Shown piece after piece: positions 1 through 8,851 of a stretch of DNA of 64,000 nucleotides (position 1 is the first letter of the stretch; each line of letters begins with the position of its first letter). The notes beneath the pieces were generated by a model. It worked only from the letters and a program-made list of their open reading frames with translations. It had not been told where the DNA came from and searched no databases. Made by a program: the position numbers and the translations under genes. This stretch comes from Candidatus Defluviibacillus avedoerensis (lineage in GTDB: Bacteria; Pseudomonadota; Gammaproteobacteria; Burkholderiales; Burkholderiaceae_C). Where the stretch lies: positions 1 to 64,000 of the forward strand of contig JADJBS010000002.1 of assembly GCA_016703665.1 (NCBI GenBank). The letters run 5' to 3'.

Positions 1-318
1 ACACCATCAGAGAACTTGGCACTGCGAGATCGCCTATTGGGGCGACTGGCCGTCGAGGAGTTGAGAGCCCACGAGAAAAAGGCCAACCCAGACTATTGGC
101 GCAATGTGGGCGACATTGAATTGGCTGCAGCACATGATGTCAGAGATCGCATTTCGAAAGTTGCTGAAGAATTGCCTTCAGAGCAGTACCTGGATGCGGT
201 CACTGTCGCACCTGAAGACTTGGCCGCTTCCTGGCGAGCCAATGATTTTGATGAAGATGGATACGGCGTGGCGACCGTCCATGCCGTGGGCCGAGAACTT
301 CCGGCGTATGGGGGCTGA
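1..318 (+). CDS. Unrecognised protein, 5'-truncated by the window edge
   Basis: The reading frame is open to the left edge, so this is the C-terminal end of a longer protein; a TTG at 16 is a possible but unlikely start. About 105 residues are visible. They are acidic and charged, with no signal peptide or membrane segment in the visible part and no motif I recognise. The stop is followed after two bases by the ATG of the OmpA-like gene, so the two are probably translationally coupled in one operon with the next genes. Function unknown. Confidence 0.5.
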   Translation, partial: TPSENLALRDRLLGRLAVEELRAHEKKANPDYWRNVGDIELAAAHDVRDRISKVAEELPSEQYLDAVTVAPEDLAASWRANDFDEDGYGVATVHAVGRELPAYGG

Positions 319-320
319 CA

Positions 321-790
321 ATGGGGATAGCAAAAGCAATTTTCGCGTTAGTGGTGACCACTCAGCTTGTAGCGGCATATGCAGCCGGTGGTCCTGCTTC
401 AACCGATCCCTGCAGCCAGTCCAGATCTAGTCCGGAACACAGTTCACTCGTTGGCAAGGCCTCCGAAGGTCGCATCATCAATTTTGACCAAAATGGGTTT
501 CGTATTGCAAAGAATTCCATGCCCGTCATTTCAGCCCACAGCGAATACTTGCTGGCGAATGCGTCCGTTTGCGTGCAACTGTCCGGCAGCACTGATGAGG
601 TGGGAACCCGCGAATACAACCTTGCGTTGGGTCTTAAGCGGCCGAGTCGGTCAACGCAGCCCTTTTACAGATTGGCGTACCGGCAGAGCAAATTTACACT
701 GCGAGCCAAGGCTCAGAGCGCCCGTTGGCCGATGGTCATTCCAGATCAGCCAGGGCCAAGAATCGGCGCGTGGATATCGAATACCGGTAG
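321..790 (+). CDS. OmpA/Pal-like peptidoglycan-binding protein, frameshifted
   Basis: The protein has a signal peptide (residues 1-22) followed by an OmpA C-terminal domain. The first half of the domain reads STDEVGTREYNLALGLKR, carrying the conserved Asp that contacts diaminopimelate. At 640-641 one G appears to be missing. In the next frame the family match continues exactly (ESVNAALLQIGVPAEQIYTA ... AKNRRVDIEYR) to a TAG at 788-790, giving about 156 residues with the conserved Arg of the domain. Without the correction, the frame runs on to 851 with unrelated sequence. The likely role is a periplasmic or outer-membrane anchor to the wall. The lesion is probably a sequence error; a recent pseudogene is the alternative. 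Confidence 0.72.
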
Positions 791-851
791 GATCAAGATT
801 AGACACATCAGACAACGGTTGATGTCGTCAGTAACTGACGAGGGTGAATAG

Positions 852-1667
852 ATGAGCAGAAAGAGGCGTGGCAGTTTTCTTGCAACTGCGGTTGCGTTCG
901 CGTTGTTGAGCCTAATCGGTGCAGCAATTGCCGACCAAGCAACGCCTCCCCGTTTGATGCTTTGGGCCACCAAGCCCATTGGTGCAACCAACGGAGATCA
1001 CTGTGGCCCTGCAGTCGAGAAGAATCAGAGCGCCAATTTGCCGCCTGCGCCTCCAACGCTGACAGAACAGGACATTGAGAGCTGGAATCCAGACAACGGG
1101 CGCATACGGTTGTGGCCAGCTCGGCGACCGGCAACAGATACGATGCGGCTTCTGCGAGGCCACTGCTTTGTCCTGGCTTTAGATGGCCATGTTGTGGAGC
1201 GAGGCATCGCTTTGGATCCGGAGTCCGCCCGAATGACTGGTCTTCCGACGCTGACCCTCTACAGGGACCAAGCCGCCCCTTATGTGCAAATGACCTCGGG
1301 CAACCATGGCTTAAATGTCAGAGTCATTCACTCCGCCGAGATCGACACGGTGCTGGGAAACCACGCCAATTTACGGCAGCAGTTGCAACGCTTGACGGAT
1401 AACAGTGGAGCGGAGAACAGCGCCTCTTTAAGGGCTAAGTGGGTGAGTTCGGTCCGTCAATTGATCGAGGGAAAGAAGATTCGTGAAGGCATGTCTTTGG
1501 ACGACTTGCGCACATTGGTTGGCAGGGAGACTTCCAGTCCACGAGGATATTCGGGTCCCTACACTTGGCAATTTTATTCAACGGACCATGTAAACCCGAG
1601 GCTGGCGGTCGACGTTAGAAACAACATCATCCAAAGTTTCGTTTTTAAGAATTCTGAACGTGACTGA
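852..1667 (+). CDS. Exported protein of unknown function with a possible BamE/SmpA-like C-terminus
   Basis: The 271-residue protein starts with a positively charged N-terminus and a hydrophobic signal segment ending near IGAAIADQ (about residue 28). The middle is unrecognised. The C-terminus (about 200-268) reads IREGMSLDDLRTLVGRE, then aromatic residues, then a V.F-type strand. This resembles the helix-then-strand layout of BamE/SmpA-fold proteins, but only weakly. It starts 61 bases after the OmpA-like stop and runs in the same direction, so an operon is likely. The family assignment is inference; the export signal is visible. Confidence 0.55.
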   Translation: MSRKRRGSFLATAVAFALLSLIGAAIADQATPPRLMLWATKPIGATNGDHCGPAVEKNQSANLPPAPPTLTEQDIESWNPDNGRIRLWPARRPATDTMRLLRGHCFVLALDGHVVERGIALDPESARMTGLPTLTLYRDQAAPYVQMTSGNHGLNVRVIHSAEIDTVLGNHANLRQQLQRLTDNSGAENSASLRAKWVSSVRQLIEGKKIREGMSLDDLRTLVGRETSSPRGYSGPYTWQFYSTDHVNPRLAVDVRNNIIQSFVFKNSERD

Positions 1668-1776
1668 GCGCCATTGATGCTTGATAAAGCGAGGGACTTT
1701 ATGCGTACATTTTTGACCCACTTAGCGGTCGGTACGCTTTTGCGTAGCCCTGACACTATTGTTTCGGATGTGCAGC

Positions 1777-3081
1777 ATGGATGTCATAGCAGCAAATCAC
1801 CAGGAGCTATTGACCAGCGTCGCGCAAGGAAACACCGCTGAGGTGGCGCGCTTGTTGGGAGAGGGCGCGAATGTTAACGATAAGGGCCGTAGTGAGGAAG
1901 CCAATAACGCCTTCTTTGCCGCATCCAAAAAGGACACAAGGACATAGTTGAGTTGTTTATCGCAAACGGCGTTGACGTCAATTTCAGGGACGCCAATGGC
2001 ATCACGGCATTGATAGTCGCAGGGACGTTTGCAGATCAGGAAGTTCTGCACCTATTGCTCAAAGAAAAAGCGAACGTTCAGGCACGCAATGCGGAGGGTT
2101 ATGGCGTGCTACATTTCTCCATCGCAAATCCGTATACCGACGTTATGGCTCGCTTGGTTGCTGCAGGCGCGCGTGTCAACATGCGCAGCACCAAGACCGG
2201 CGCCACACCACTGCATATCGCTGCAAAGGAAGGGCACTTGGAAGCCGTACAATGGCTTGTTGCGCATGGAGCAGACCTTAACCCCCGAGACAAATCCGGA
2301 AGAACTGCAGTGATGCTTGCGTTGGAGAGTAACCAGGGCATCTTGGCAAAAATGATGTTAACCAAGGGGGCTGCTGTAGGGCATAGCGACAAAGACGGTA
2401 ACTCTGCCTTGCATCTGGCCGCCGCTCGGGGTCAAGCAGATATTGCTCAGCTACTCATCTCCAAGAGGGCTAAAGTAAATGCAAGAAATCGCCAAGGCAT
2501 GACTCCGCTGCTGTTGTCCGCCCGGGAATATCCAGAGCTTGCACAAGTGTTGATTGCCAATGGAGCGGATGTGCGCGTGGCCGATAGCGCTGGAGTGACT
2601 GCGTTGCATTTGACACAATCCATTCCCTTTGCTGCACTGCTGATCGACAACGGGGCTCAGGTCAGCGTAATCGATGCCTTTGGCGACACACCGTTGTCCA
2701 ACGCCATCGTTGGTGGCTATGGGGATCTGGCGGATTTGCTGGTACAAAAGGCGCGCAGATCGATTCAAAATTTGCGGACGCGCATAACCCGCTTTACTTG
2801 ACCATGATGCGACGTGATACCGCTCTGGCAAAACGTCTGATTACCAGGGGGTAAGGTTGAACGCAAAAACACACCAGGGAGACACCTTGCTGCATTTGGT
2901 AGCGGCAACTGGCTTTACCGAAGGGGCTCAGCTTTTGATTGCGAGTGGTGCAGACGTAAATGCCAAGCGTGCCGATGGAGGCACGCCGTTGCAAATCGCC
3001 GAATCAACGGGCCAAAGGGTTGCTGCCGATCTTTTATTGCCAGTGGTGCAAACAGAGGCAAGTAATCTTGAGCGCTATTGA
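1777..3081 (+). CDS. Ankyrin-repeat protein, broken by three one-base shifts
   Basis: Three consecutive frames encode one continuous run of about 11-12 ankyrin repeats, with repeated signatures such as TPLHIAAKEGHLEAVQWLVA and LLIASGADVNAK. Frame changes are needed at 1932-1933, 2750-2751 and 2847-2851. Each is repaired by adding one G to a G run, for example AASKKGHKDIVELFIANG across the first. The corrected product is about 435 residues. The true start is unclear: ATG 1777 is used here, while a signal-like sequence MRTFLTHLAVGTLL in another frame at 1701 suggests a further shift and an exported protein. Ankyrin proteins next to exported proteins are often effector-immunity or regulatory partners; here that is only a suggestion. 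Confidence 0.75.
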
Positions 3082-3235
3082 CTCAATGGCAGCCCATAAA
3101 GACGGGGGACGGGTGATTTGAAGCTTGAGTTCACTTGAAAACTGAGGGTTGACGGACGGCGAGCCAAGTTTGACATTGTCGGCGATCGCCTGAGGCTGAT
3201 TGTGGCGCTGTTTGACTGTGCGAAACTTCTTTGCT

Positions 3236-5455
3236 ATGCACCGCTTCTTTGCTGTCAAATTCTGTGTCCGGGCGATTCAAGCTTTGTTGATTTTGGGGGC
3301 GTGCGGCCCCCTCTTTTCTCAGCCCGTCACGGGTGCTGCCCCTGACGCTGCCCGCCAGCGGGTCGGGCTGGTGCTGGGCGGGGGCGGCGCGCGGGGGGCG
3401 GCCCACGTGGGGGTGCTGCAGGTACTGGAGAAGTTGCGGATTCCCGTGGACTGTGTGGCAGGGACTAGCATGGGCGCGCTGGTGGCCGCTGCCTATGCCT
3501 CTGGCATTGCACCGCAGCAGATGGCGAAAGAGCTGGCCCAAGCTGACTGGACAGACCTGTTTCAGGACAACCCCGGCTTTGCCGACACTGCCTACCGCCA
3601 AAAACGCCTGTCGCAGCGCTTCATTCCTGGGTCTGAATTGGGTTTGGGGGTGGACGGCCTTGTCGCACCACCTGGCGTGCTGACGGGGCAGAAGATCAAG
3701 CTGTTTTTCAATACGCTGGTTCGCGCGGATATCGACGAACGGCCAATCGAGGCGCTGCCCTTGCCGCTGTCAATTCTGGCGACCGACATCGGCAACGGCA
3801 AACGCGTGGTGTTGCGCGATGGAAGCTTGACGACTGCCATGCGAGCCAGCATGTCAGTGCCTGGCCTCATGGCACCAGTCGACTACCAGGGCTCCAAACT
3901 GGTGGATGGTGGGTTGGTGGACAACGTGCCGGTGCAAGAGGTTCGCGACCGTTGTCAGCCAGATGTGGTGATTGCCATCAATGTCGGGTCACCCCTTCTG
4001 CCGCCCGACAAGGTGGGTTCCTTGCTTAGCGTGTCGGCCCAGATGGTCAATATCCTGACCGAGCAAAACGTCACGCGGTCGCTGGCCCTGCTGCGTGCGT
4101 CAGATATTTACCTCCGCCCCGACCTGGACGGCATCAGCGCCGGGGCGTTTGAGCGCAACCGCGAGGCGGTCCAACGCGGGCGTCAAGCGGCTGAAGAGAG
4201 TGCGTCTCTGTTGTCAGTGTTGTCGGTCAGCCAGGCCGCCTATGACCAATGGTGGCGCGGTATTGCACTCAAGACACAGGCACCGCCGGTGGTGGATGCC
4301 ATCGAGATCACTGATCTGTCCCGAGCCCCGGCGGAATCTGTGGGGCAACACATCAGCCAGCAGGCCGGGCAGGTGCTTGACACGGCGAAATTGAACCAGG
4401 ACTTGCTGCGCATTTTTGGTGAAGGCAGTTTCCAGAGTGTTGACTACAGCATGGTGACCGAGCGTGAACGGAAAATCCTGCGAATCACGCCACTTGAAAA
4501 ACCCTGGGGGCCGGACTACGTGCGGTTTTCGCTTGGCCTGAGCAGTGAGATACGGCACGGCTCATCGTACAGCCTGCGCGCCTCGGTCCACCGTACCGGG
4601 CTGAACAGCCTGGGCGCCGAGTCCTTGATGAGCGCCGAATTGGGAACCCAGACGGGCGTGGCAGCCAGTTTTTACCAACCACTGAACCGGACGCAGCGGT
4701 TGTTTGTGGAGCCTTCTGTCCGGTTGAACAGCGTTGACATGCCTGTCTATCAAAACAGTTCGCGCATTGCGGATTACAACTTTCGCACGGCTTCGGCAGA
4801 GTTGGGTTTGGGTGTCAATTTGGGGCGGTTCGGCCAGGCGAAGCTGGGCTTGACTGCGCTGAACGGGCGTGCCAGTCGAAACACAGGAAGCCTTTTCATT
4901 CGGGACGCGGAAGATTCGCAACGTGGGTGGTTTGCCAGCCTGGACCTCGACAGGCTGGACCACCTGTACTTCCCTTCGGGTGGCTGGGCCGCCCGCTTGC
5001 GCTATGCAAGCTACCCCAGGCAGGGCTATGACAAGCTGACGGCCAACATGCAGATGGCCTACAAGTTTGGCAGCTTTGTGCTGCCTGCCGCAGCGTCCTA
5101 TACAGGGTCGCTGGGAGGGCGGCTTCCGGATTTTGAGGTTGGCACGCTGGGTGGATTTCTGACGATGTCAGCGTTTGCCAAGAACCAATATTGGGGTGAC
5201 CGCATCCTGTACGGGCGCATCGGCGCTGAACGGATACTGGGCAAAGCCCCGCTGGGTTTGAGTGGGGACATGCGCATTGGCTTTGCGGTGGAAGCGGCCC
5301 GCATCGGCCAGCGATTCACGGAAACCCAGGGCAAAGGCAATTTGCGGTCCTCTGTGCTGTACTTGGGCGGCGAAACACCCTTTGGCCCTGTGTACCTTGG
5401 ATTTGGCTGGGCACCGGGGGCACGTAACATGTATCTTTCGATGGGTTTGCGCTGA
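3236..5455 (+). CDS. plpD: Patatin-like phospholipase with POTRA and outer-membrane barrel (PlpD type, type Vd secretion)
   Basis: The protein is 739 residues from ATG 3236. A signal peptide (about 1-35) precedes a patatin domain with the oxyanion loop GGGGARG (48-54), nucleophile Ser78 in GTSMG and catalytic Asp224 in DGG, all intact. A POTRA-like segment follows at about 350-420, then a C-terminal barrel (about 425-739) rich in alternating beta strands. This matches PlpD-family type Vd autotransporters, which carry a lipase to the outer membrane or cell surface; the substrate would be phospholipid. Other in-frame starts exist upstream (3200), but the ATG at 3236 gives the normal signal peptide. 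It is followed 41 bases later by the antiporter-like gene. Confidence 0.88.
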   Translation: MHRFFAVKFCVRAIQALLILGACGPLFSQPVTGAAPDAARQRVGLVLGGGGARGAAHVGVLQVLEKLRIPVDCVAGTSMGALVAAAYASGIAPQQMAKELAQADWTDLFQDNPGFADTAYRQKRLSQRFIPGSELGLGVDGLVAPPGVLTGQKIKLFFNTLVRADIDERPIEALPLPLSILATDIGNGKRVVLRDGSLTTAMRASMSVPGLMAPVDYQGSKLVDGGLVDNVPVQEVRDRCQPDVVIAINVGSPLLPPDKVGSLLSVSAQMVNILTEQNVTRSLALLRASDIYLRPDLDGISAGAFERNREAVQRGRQAAEESASLLSVLSVSQAAYDQWWRGIALKTQAPPVVDAIEITDLSRAPAESVGQHISQQAGQVLDTAKLNQDLLRIFGEGSFQSVDYSMVTERERKILRITPLEKPWGPDYVRFSLGLSSEIRHGSSYSLRASVHRTGLNSLGAESLMSAELGTQTGVAASFYQPLNRTQRLFVEPSVRLNSVDMPVYQNSSRIADYNFRTASAELGLGVNLGRFGQAKLGLTALNGRASRNTGSLFIRDAEDSQRGWFASLDLDRLDHLYFPSGGWAARLRYASYPRQGYDKLTANMQMAYKFGSFVLPAAASYTGSLGGRLPDFEVGTLGGFLTMSAFAKNQYWGDRILYGRIGAERILGKAPLGLSGDMRIGFAVEAARIGQRFTETQGKGNLRSSVLYLGGETPFGPVYLGFGWAPGARNMYLSMGLR

Positions 5456-5496
5456 GGGCGGCTTGCCCCTGATCCTTTGACCTGATTGAGAATTAC

Positions 5497-6756
5497 ATGC
5501 CATCACTTTCTGTCGAGCTTGTTGCTGCCGTGCTGTTCGGTGTCGCACTGGTCCACACTTTTGCAGCCAAGCAATTTGAGCGCTTGTCGCACAGGTTTCC
5601 ACGTCACTCGGGTCTGCTTCACCTGCTGGGAGAGGTGGAGGTGGTGTTTGGTTTTTGGGCCATCGTTTTGGTGATGGTCATGTCCATCTTCAGCGGTGGG
5701 GATGCAGCCATTGCCTACATTGAGTCGCGTCAGTACACCGAACCTTTGTTTGTCTTTGTGGTGATGGTGGTGGCTGCTTCTAAACCCATTTTGCAGGTGG
5801 TTATGGCGACGGTTGGTGCCATTGCCCGGTTTTTGCCGGTCCGTAATGCGCTGGCCTCAGTTTGGCTGGGTCTGGCGGCTGTTCCCTTGTTGGGCTCGGC
5901 CATCACAGAGCCGGCGGCCATGACCATTGCGGCGCTCATGCTGGCTCCCCAGGTCTTTCGGACTGGCGTGCCCGAGCGGCTGAAGTACTTTGCGTTGGGT
6001 GTGCTGTTTGTCAATATTTCGATTGGCGGCACCTTGACCTCATTTGCCGCGCCCCCGGTACTGATGGTGGCGGGTACTTGGCAATGGGACTCTGCTTTCA
6101 TGCTGGCAAATTTTGGCTGGAAGGCTGCCATTGCCGTACTGGTGAATGCCACGGTGGCGGTTTTTGTGCTTCGCGCGCATTTGCAGGACCAGCCTGCCAC
6201 GGCCGAATCGTGCCAGGTGGATAAAGTGCCTGCCACCCTGGTGCTGGTGCACCTGGCTTTTTTGGCGGGGGTGGTGGTGCTGGCACACCATCCAGTTGCT
6301 TTCATTGGTTTGTTCTTGATGTTTCTGGGTGTTGCACAGGCCTATGAACGCCATCAAAACCCACTGCTGATCAAAGAGGCCTTGCTGGTGGCCTTTTTTT
6401 TGGCGGGCTTGGTGGTGTTGGGTGGCATGCAGCAGTGGTGGCTGCAGCCTCTCGTGTCTGCCATGTCGCCCCAAGCACTGTTCTTTGGGGCGACTGCGCT
6501 GACCGCACTCACCGACAACGCCGCACTGACCTACCTGGGTTCGTTGATCGTGGGCATTTCAGATGAAGCCAAGTACAGCTTGGTGGCTGGCGCTGTTGCG
6601 GGTGGTGGATTGACCATGATTGCCAATGCCCCGAATCCGGCTGGGGTGGCGCTGCTGCGCAGGGGTTTTGAGGATGAATCCATCGGGGCGGGTGGCTTGC
6701 TGGTCGGCGCTTTGATGCCGACCGCTGTCGCTATCGTGGCGTTTATCTTTCTTTGA
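5497..6756 (+). CDS. Putative Na+/H+ antiporter family membrane protein
   Basis: A 419-residue, strongly hydrophobic protein with about 11-12 predicted membrane helices. The pattern (motifs GSAITEPAAMTIAALML, GGTLTSFAAPPVLMV, TALTDNAALTYLGS, IANAPNPAGVALL) is that of the putative Na+/H+ antiporter family PF07399. The two mirrored half-repeats around Thr/Ser-Glu/Asp-Pro/Asn resemble those of the ion transporter superfamily. It sits in the inner membrane; substrate specificity is not shown by sequence. Its stop overlaps the start of the MscS-family gene (TTGA), so the two are likely coupled, which fits ion homeostasis or osmotic stress. Confidence 0.8.
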   Translation: MPSLSVELVAAVLFGVALVHTFAAKQFERLSHRFPRHSGLLHLLGEVEVVFGFWAIVLVMVMSIFSGGDAAIAYIESRQYTEPLFVFVVMVVAASKPILQVVMATVGAIARFLPVRNALASVWLGLAAVPLLGSAITEPAAMTIAALMLAPQVFRTGVPERLKYFALGVLFVNISIGGTLTSFAAPPVLMVAGTWQWDSAFMLANFGWKAAIAVLVNATVAVFVLRAHLQDQPATAESCQVDKVPATLVLVHLAFLAGVVVLAHHPVAFIGLFLMFLGVAQAYERHQNPLLIKEALLVAFFLAGLVVLGGMQQWWLQPLVSAMSPQALFFGATALTALTDNAALTYLGSLIVGISDEAKYSLVAGAVAGGGLTMIANAPNPAGVALLRRGFEDESIGAGGLLVGALMPTAVAIVAFIFL

Positions 6757-8468
6757 ATACGAAGGCTGCAGTCATGTTGCTTTTATTGAGTCTCCCAGGT
6801 CGCTGGCTTAGGGTGTTTGTGATCGCGTCAATTGCCTGGGGCGTATCGATGCAGTCGCTTGCGGTAGACGAAACCGCTGCACTCGCATCTGCATCTGCAC
6901 TTGTGCTGCCCAAGGTGGCTGCGGTTTCAGAAGACGAGGCCAGCACGCTGTATCTGCACAACCGAAAAATTGTGACCTTCAGGGCGAGCCTGCTGGGCGA
7001 CACTGCGGCAGACCGCATGAAGCTGGCACAACTGGCGCTTGCGACCGCACTCAAGACGTCGCAGGGCCGCCTGATCACGATCACGCCTTTGGGGGACTCT
7101 GTCCGTTTTGAAATGGATGGTGCGACGCTTTTTTACCTGGTGGCGGGGGATTTTCGGGGGCCTCGGCCTGCCTCTTTGCTGGACGCTGCATCACGCGATG
7201 TGCTCGCACGTTTGCAGACAGCGGTGGCTGAAAACAAGGAGTTGAATGACCCTGGCTCCCTATTGAAGGGCCTCGGGTATTGCGTACTTGCCAGCCTGGT
7301 GACCTATCTGCTCATGCGCGGCATTCTGTGGGGTCGTGTGCAAGTCACCCAGCGTGTACGCCGTGCTTTGGCGCAGCGCCCCGCCGGGAGTATCAGCGGG
7401 AACTTGCTCGCCACCTCGGTGGATCATGTGCTGGCGGCGACACGCATGTCGACCGCCGCACTGAGCTGGATATTGGGCTTGCTGCTTTTCGATGCCTGGG
7501 CGACGTTCATGTTGCACCAGTTTGCATACACGAGGCCGTGGGGCGAACGCTCAACCGCGTGGTTGTTCGACGTCATGAAGGACTTTGCGCTCGCCACCGT
7601 GGGGGCTGTGCCTGGGCTTATCACGGCGATGCTGATTTTTGTGATCGCCCGTGTCGTCTCAAATGTGAGCAAAGCGGTGCTCGACAAGATTGAACGGGGC
7701 GAGATGCAAATGGGTTGGCTCGATGCTGACACGGCGGTCCCCACACGCCGCCTGGCCAGCGTGGTGATCTGGTTGTTTGCATTGGCCATGGCCTACCCGT
7801 ACCTGCCAGGTGCGAACAGCGAAGCATTTAAGGGGTTGACGGTCTTGGCGGGGCTGATGCTGTCACTGGGAGCGTCTGGCATGGTGGGGCAAGCGCTTTC
7901 CGGCCTTAGCTTGATGTTCTCCCGATCTATCCGTGTGGGCGAGTACCTGAAGGTGGGTGACATTGAGGGCACGGTGGTGACCATGGGCCTCTTTACCACC
8001 AAGGTTCACACCGGCATGGGGGAGGAGGTGAGCCTGCCGAACAACCTGATTTTTGCGCAGCCTATCCGCAATTTCTCGCGCCTGGTCAAGGATGGCCGCT
8101 TCATGCTGCACACAGCAGTCACCATCGGCTATTCAACCCCATGGCGTCAGGTGCATGCCTTGCTGTTGGAGGCTGCCGATCGCACGGCCGGTGTTGCCAA
8201 GGAGCCCGCGCCCTACGTGGTGCAAACGGCCTTGTCTGACTTTTATGTGGAGTATCGGCTCTGTGCACAAAGCAATATGTTTGCGCCAGGCCGACGCATA
8301 GAAGCCATGAATCAGCTGCATGCGAATGTGCTGGATGTGTTTAACGAGCATGGTGTTCAGATCATGTCGCCACATTACATGGCCGACACGGATGCGCCCC
8401 AGGTCGTGGCACCAGGCGCATGGGCTTCGCAGCCCAAGCCGACGGTCGATCGCTCGGCTGATGTTTAG
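6753..8468 (+). CDS. MscS-family mechanosensitive ion channel
   Basis: The protein is 571 residues from TTG 6753, or 564 from ATG 6774. An N-terminal signal or first helix leads into a periplasmic region (about 40-165). Several membrane helices follow (about 170-400), then the conserved pore helix and beta domain: GQALSGLSLMFSRSIRVGEY, DIEGTVVTMGLFTTKV, SLPNNLIFAQPIRNFSR. This is a larger MscS relative (MscM/YnaI size class), predicted to release solutes under hypo-osmotic stress. The start overlaps the antiporter stop, suggesting co-transcription. The C-terminus overlaps the end of the convergent gene at 8465 by four bases. Confidence 0.88.
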   Translation: MNTKAAVMLLLLSLPGRWLRVFVIASIAWGVSMQSLAVDETAALASASALVLPKVAAVSEDEASTLYLHNRKIVTFRASLLGDTAADRMKLAQLALATALKTSQGRLITITPLGDSVRFEMDGATLFYLVAGDFRGPRPASLLDAASRDVLARLQTAVAENKELNDPGSLLKGLGYCVLASLVTYLLMRGILWGRVQVTQRVRRALAQRPAGSISGNLLATSVDHVLAATRMSTAALSWILGLLLFDAWATFMLHQFAYTRPWGERSTAWLFDVMKDFALATVGAVPGLITAMLIFVIARVVSNVSKAVLDKIERGEMQMGWLDADTAVPTRRLASVVIWLFALAMAYPYLPGANSEAFKGLTVLAGLMLSLGASGMVGQALSGLSLMFSRSIRVGEYLKVGDIEGTVVTMGLFTTKVHTGMGEEVSLPNNLIFAQPIRNFSRLVKDGRFMLHTAVTIGYSTPWRQVHALLLEAADRTAGVAKEPAPYVVQTALSDFYVEYRLCAQSNMFAPGRRIEAMNQLHANVLDVFNEHGVQIMSPHYMADTDAPQVVAPGAWASQPKPTVDRSADV

Positions 8469-8851
8469 CAGATCAGCGCCGGGTTGACAGCGCGTATGCG
8501 CTCGTCAACGTAATAGCCACCGTACTCGGTGTAACGCAGAAAAACCCTGGCGCACTGCCTGCAGGTCCACACCGTGCAGAGGTTGTAAGGAAAGTACGTT
8601 GGCGCAATGGGTGCATCGCTGGACCAGGTGTGGGTGCCATTGGGGTGGTATTCCGTGAGGTCAGGCTCATCGACTTGCAGATTTCGCAGGCTTGCTGCTG
8701 CGATGAGAACCGATTGATCAAACGTCGCGGGCAGCGACTCCCAGCCCTCGCAGGCCAGTGGTGCGCAGAGTGAGCAAGCGTCGGGTGAGGCCGCTTGCGC
8801 GAGTGCAGCGAGATCTGCTGCCAGCATGAAGGTGGTGTTCTGTGGAGTCAT
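8465..8851 (-). CDS. Conserved hypothetical protein with Cys pairs
   Basis: About 128 residues, soluble, with two pairs of cysteines: SLCAPLAC near residues 27-34 and TCRQCARVF near 96-104. The spacing could bind zinc, and the C-terminal part is rich in aromatic residues (RYTEYGGYYVDERIRAV). I do not recognise a named family. Its ATG at 8851 overlaps the stop of the GGDEF-EAL gene (TGATG), so translation is probably coupled to that gene. The 3' end overlaps the MscS gene tail-to-tail by a few bases. Confidence 0.6.
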   Translation of the reverse strand: MTPQNTTFMLAADLAALAQAASPDACSLCAPLACEGWESLPATFDQSVLIAAASLRNLQVDEPDLTEYHPNGTHTWSSDAPIAPTYFPYNLCTVWTCRQCARVFLRYTEYGGYYVDERIRAVNPALIC

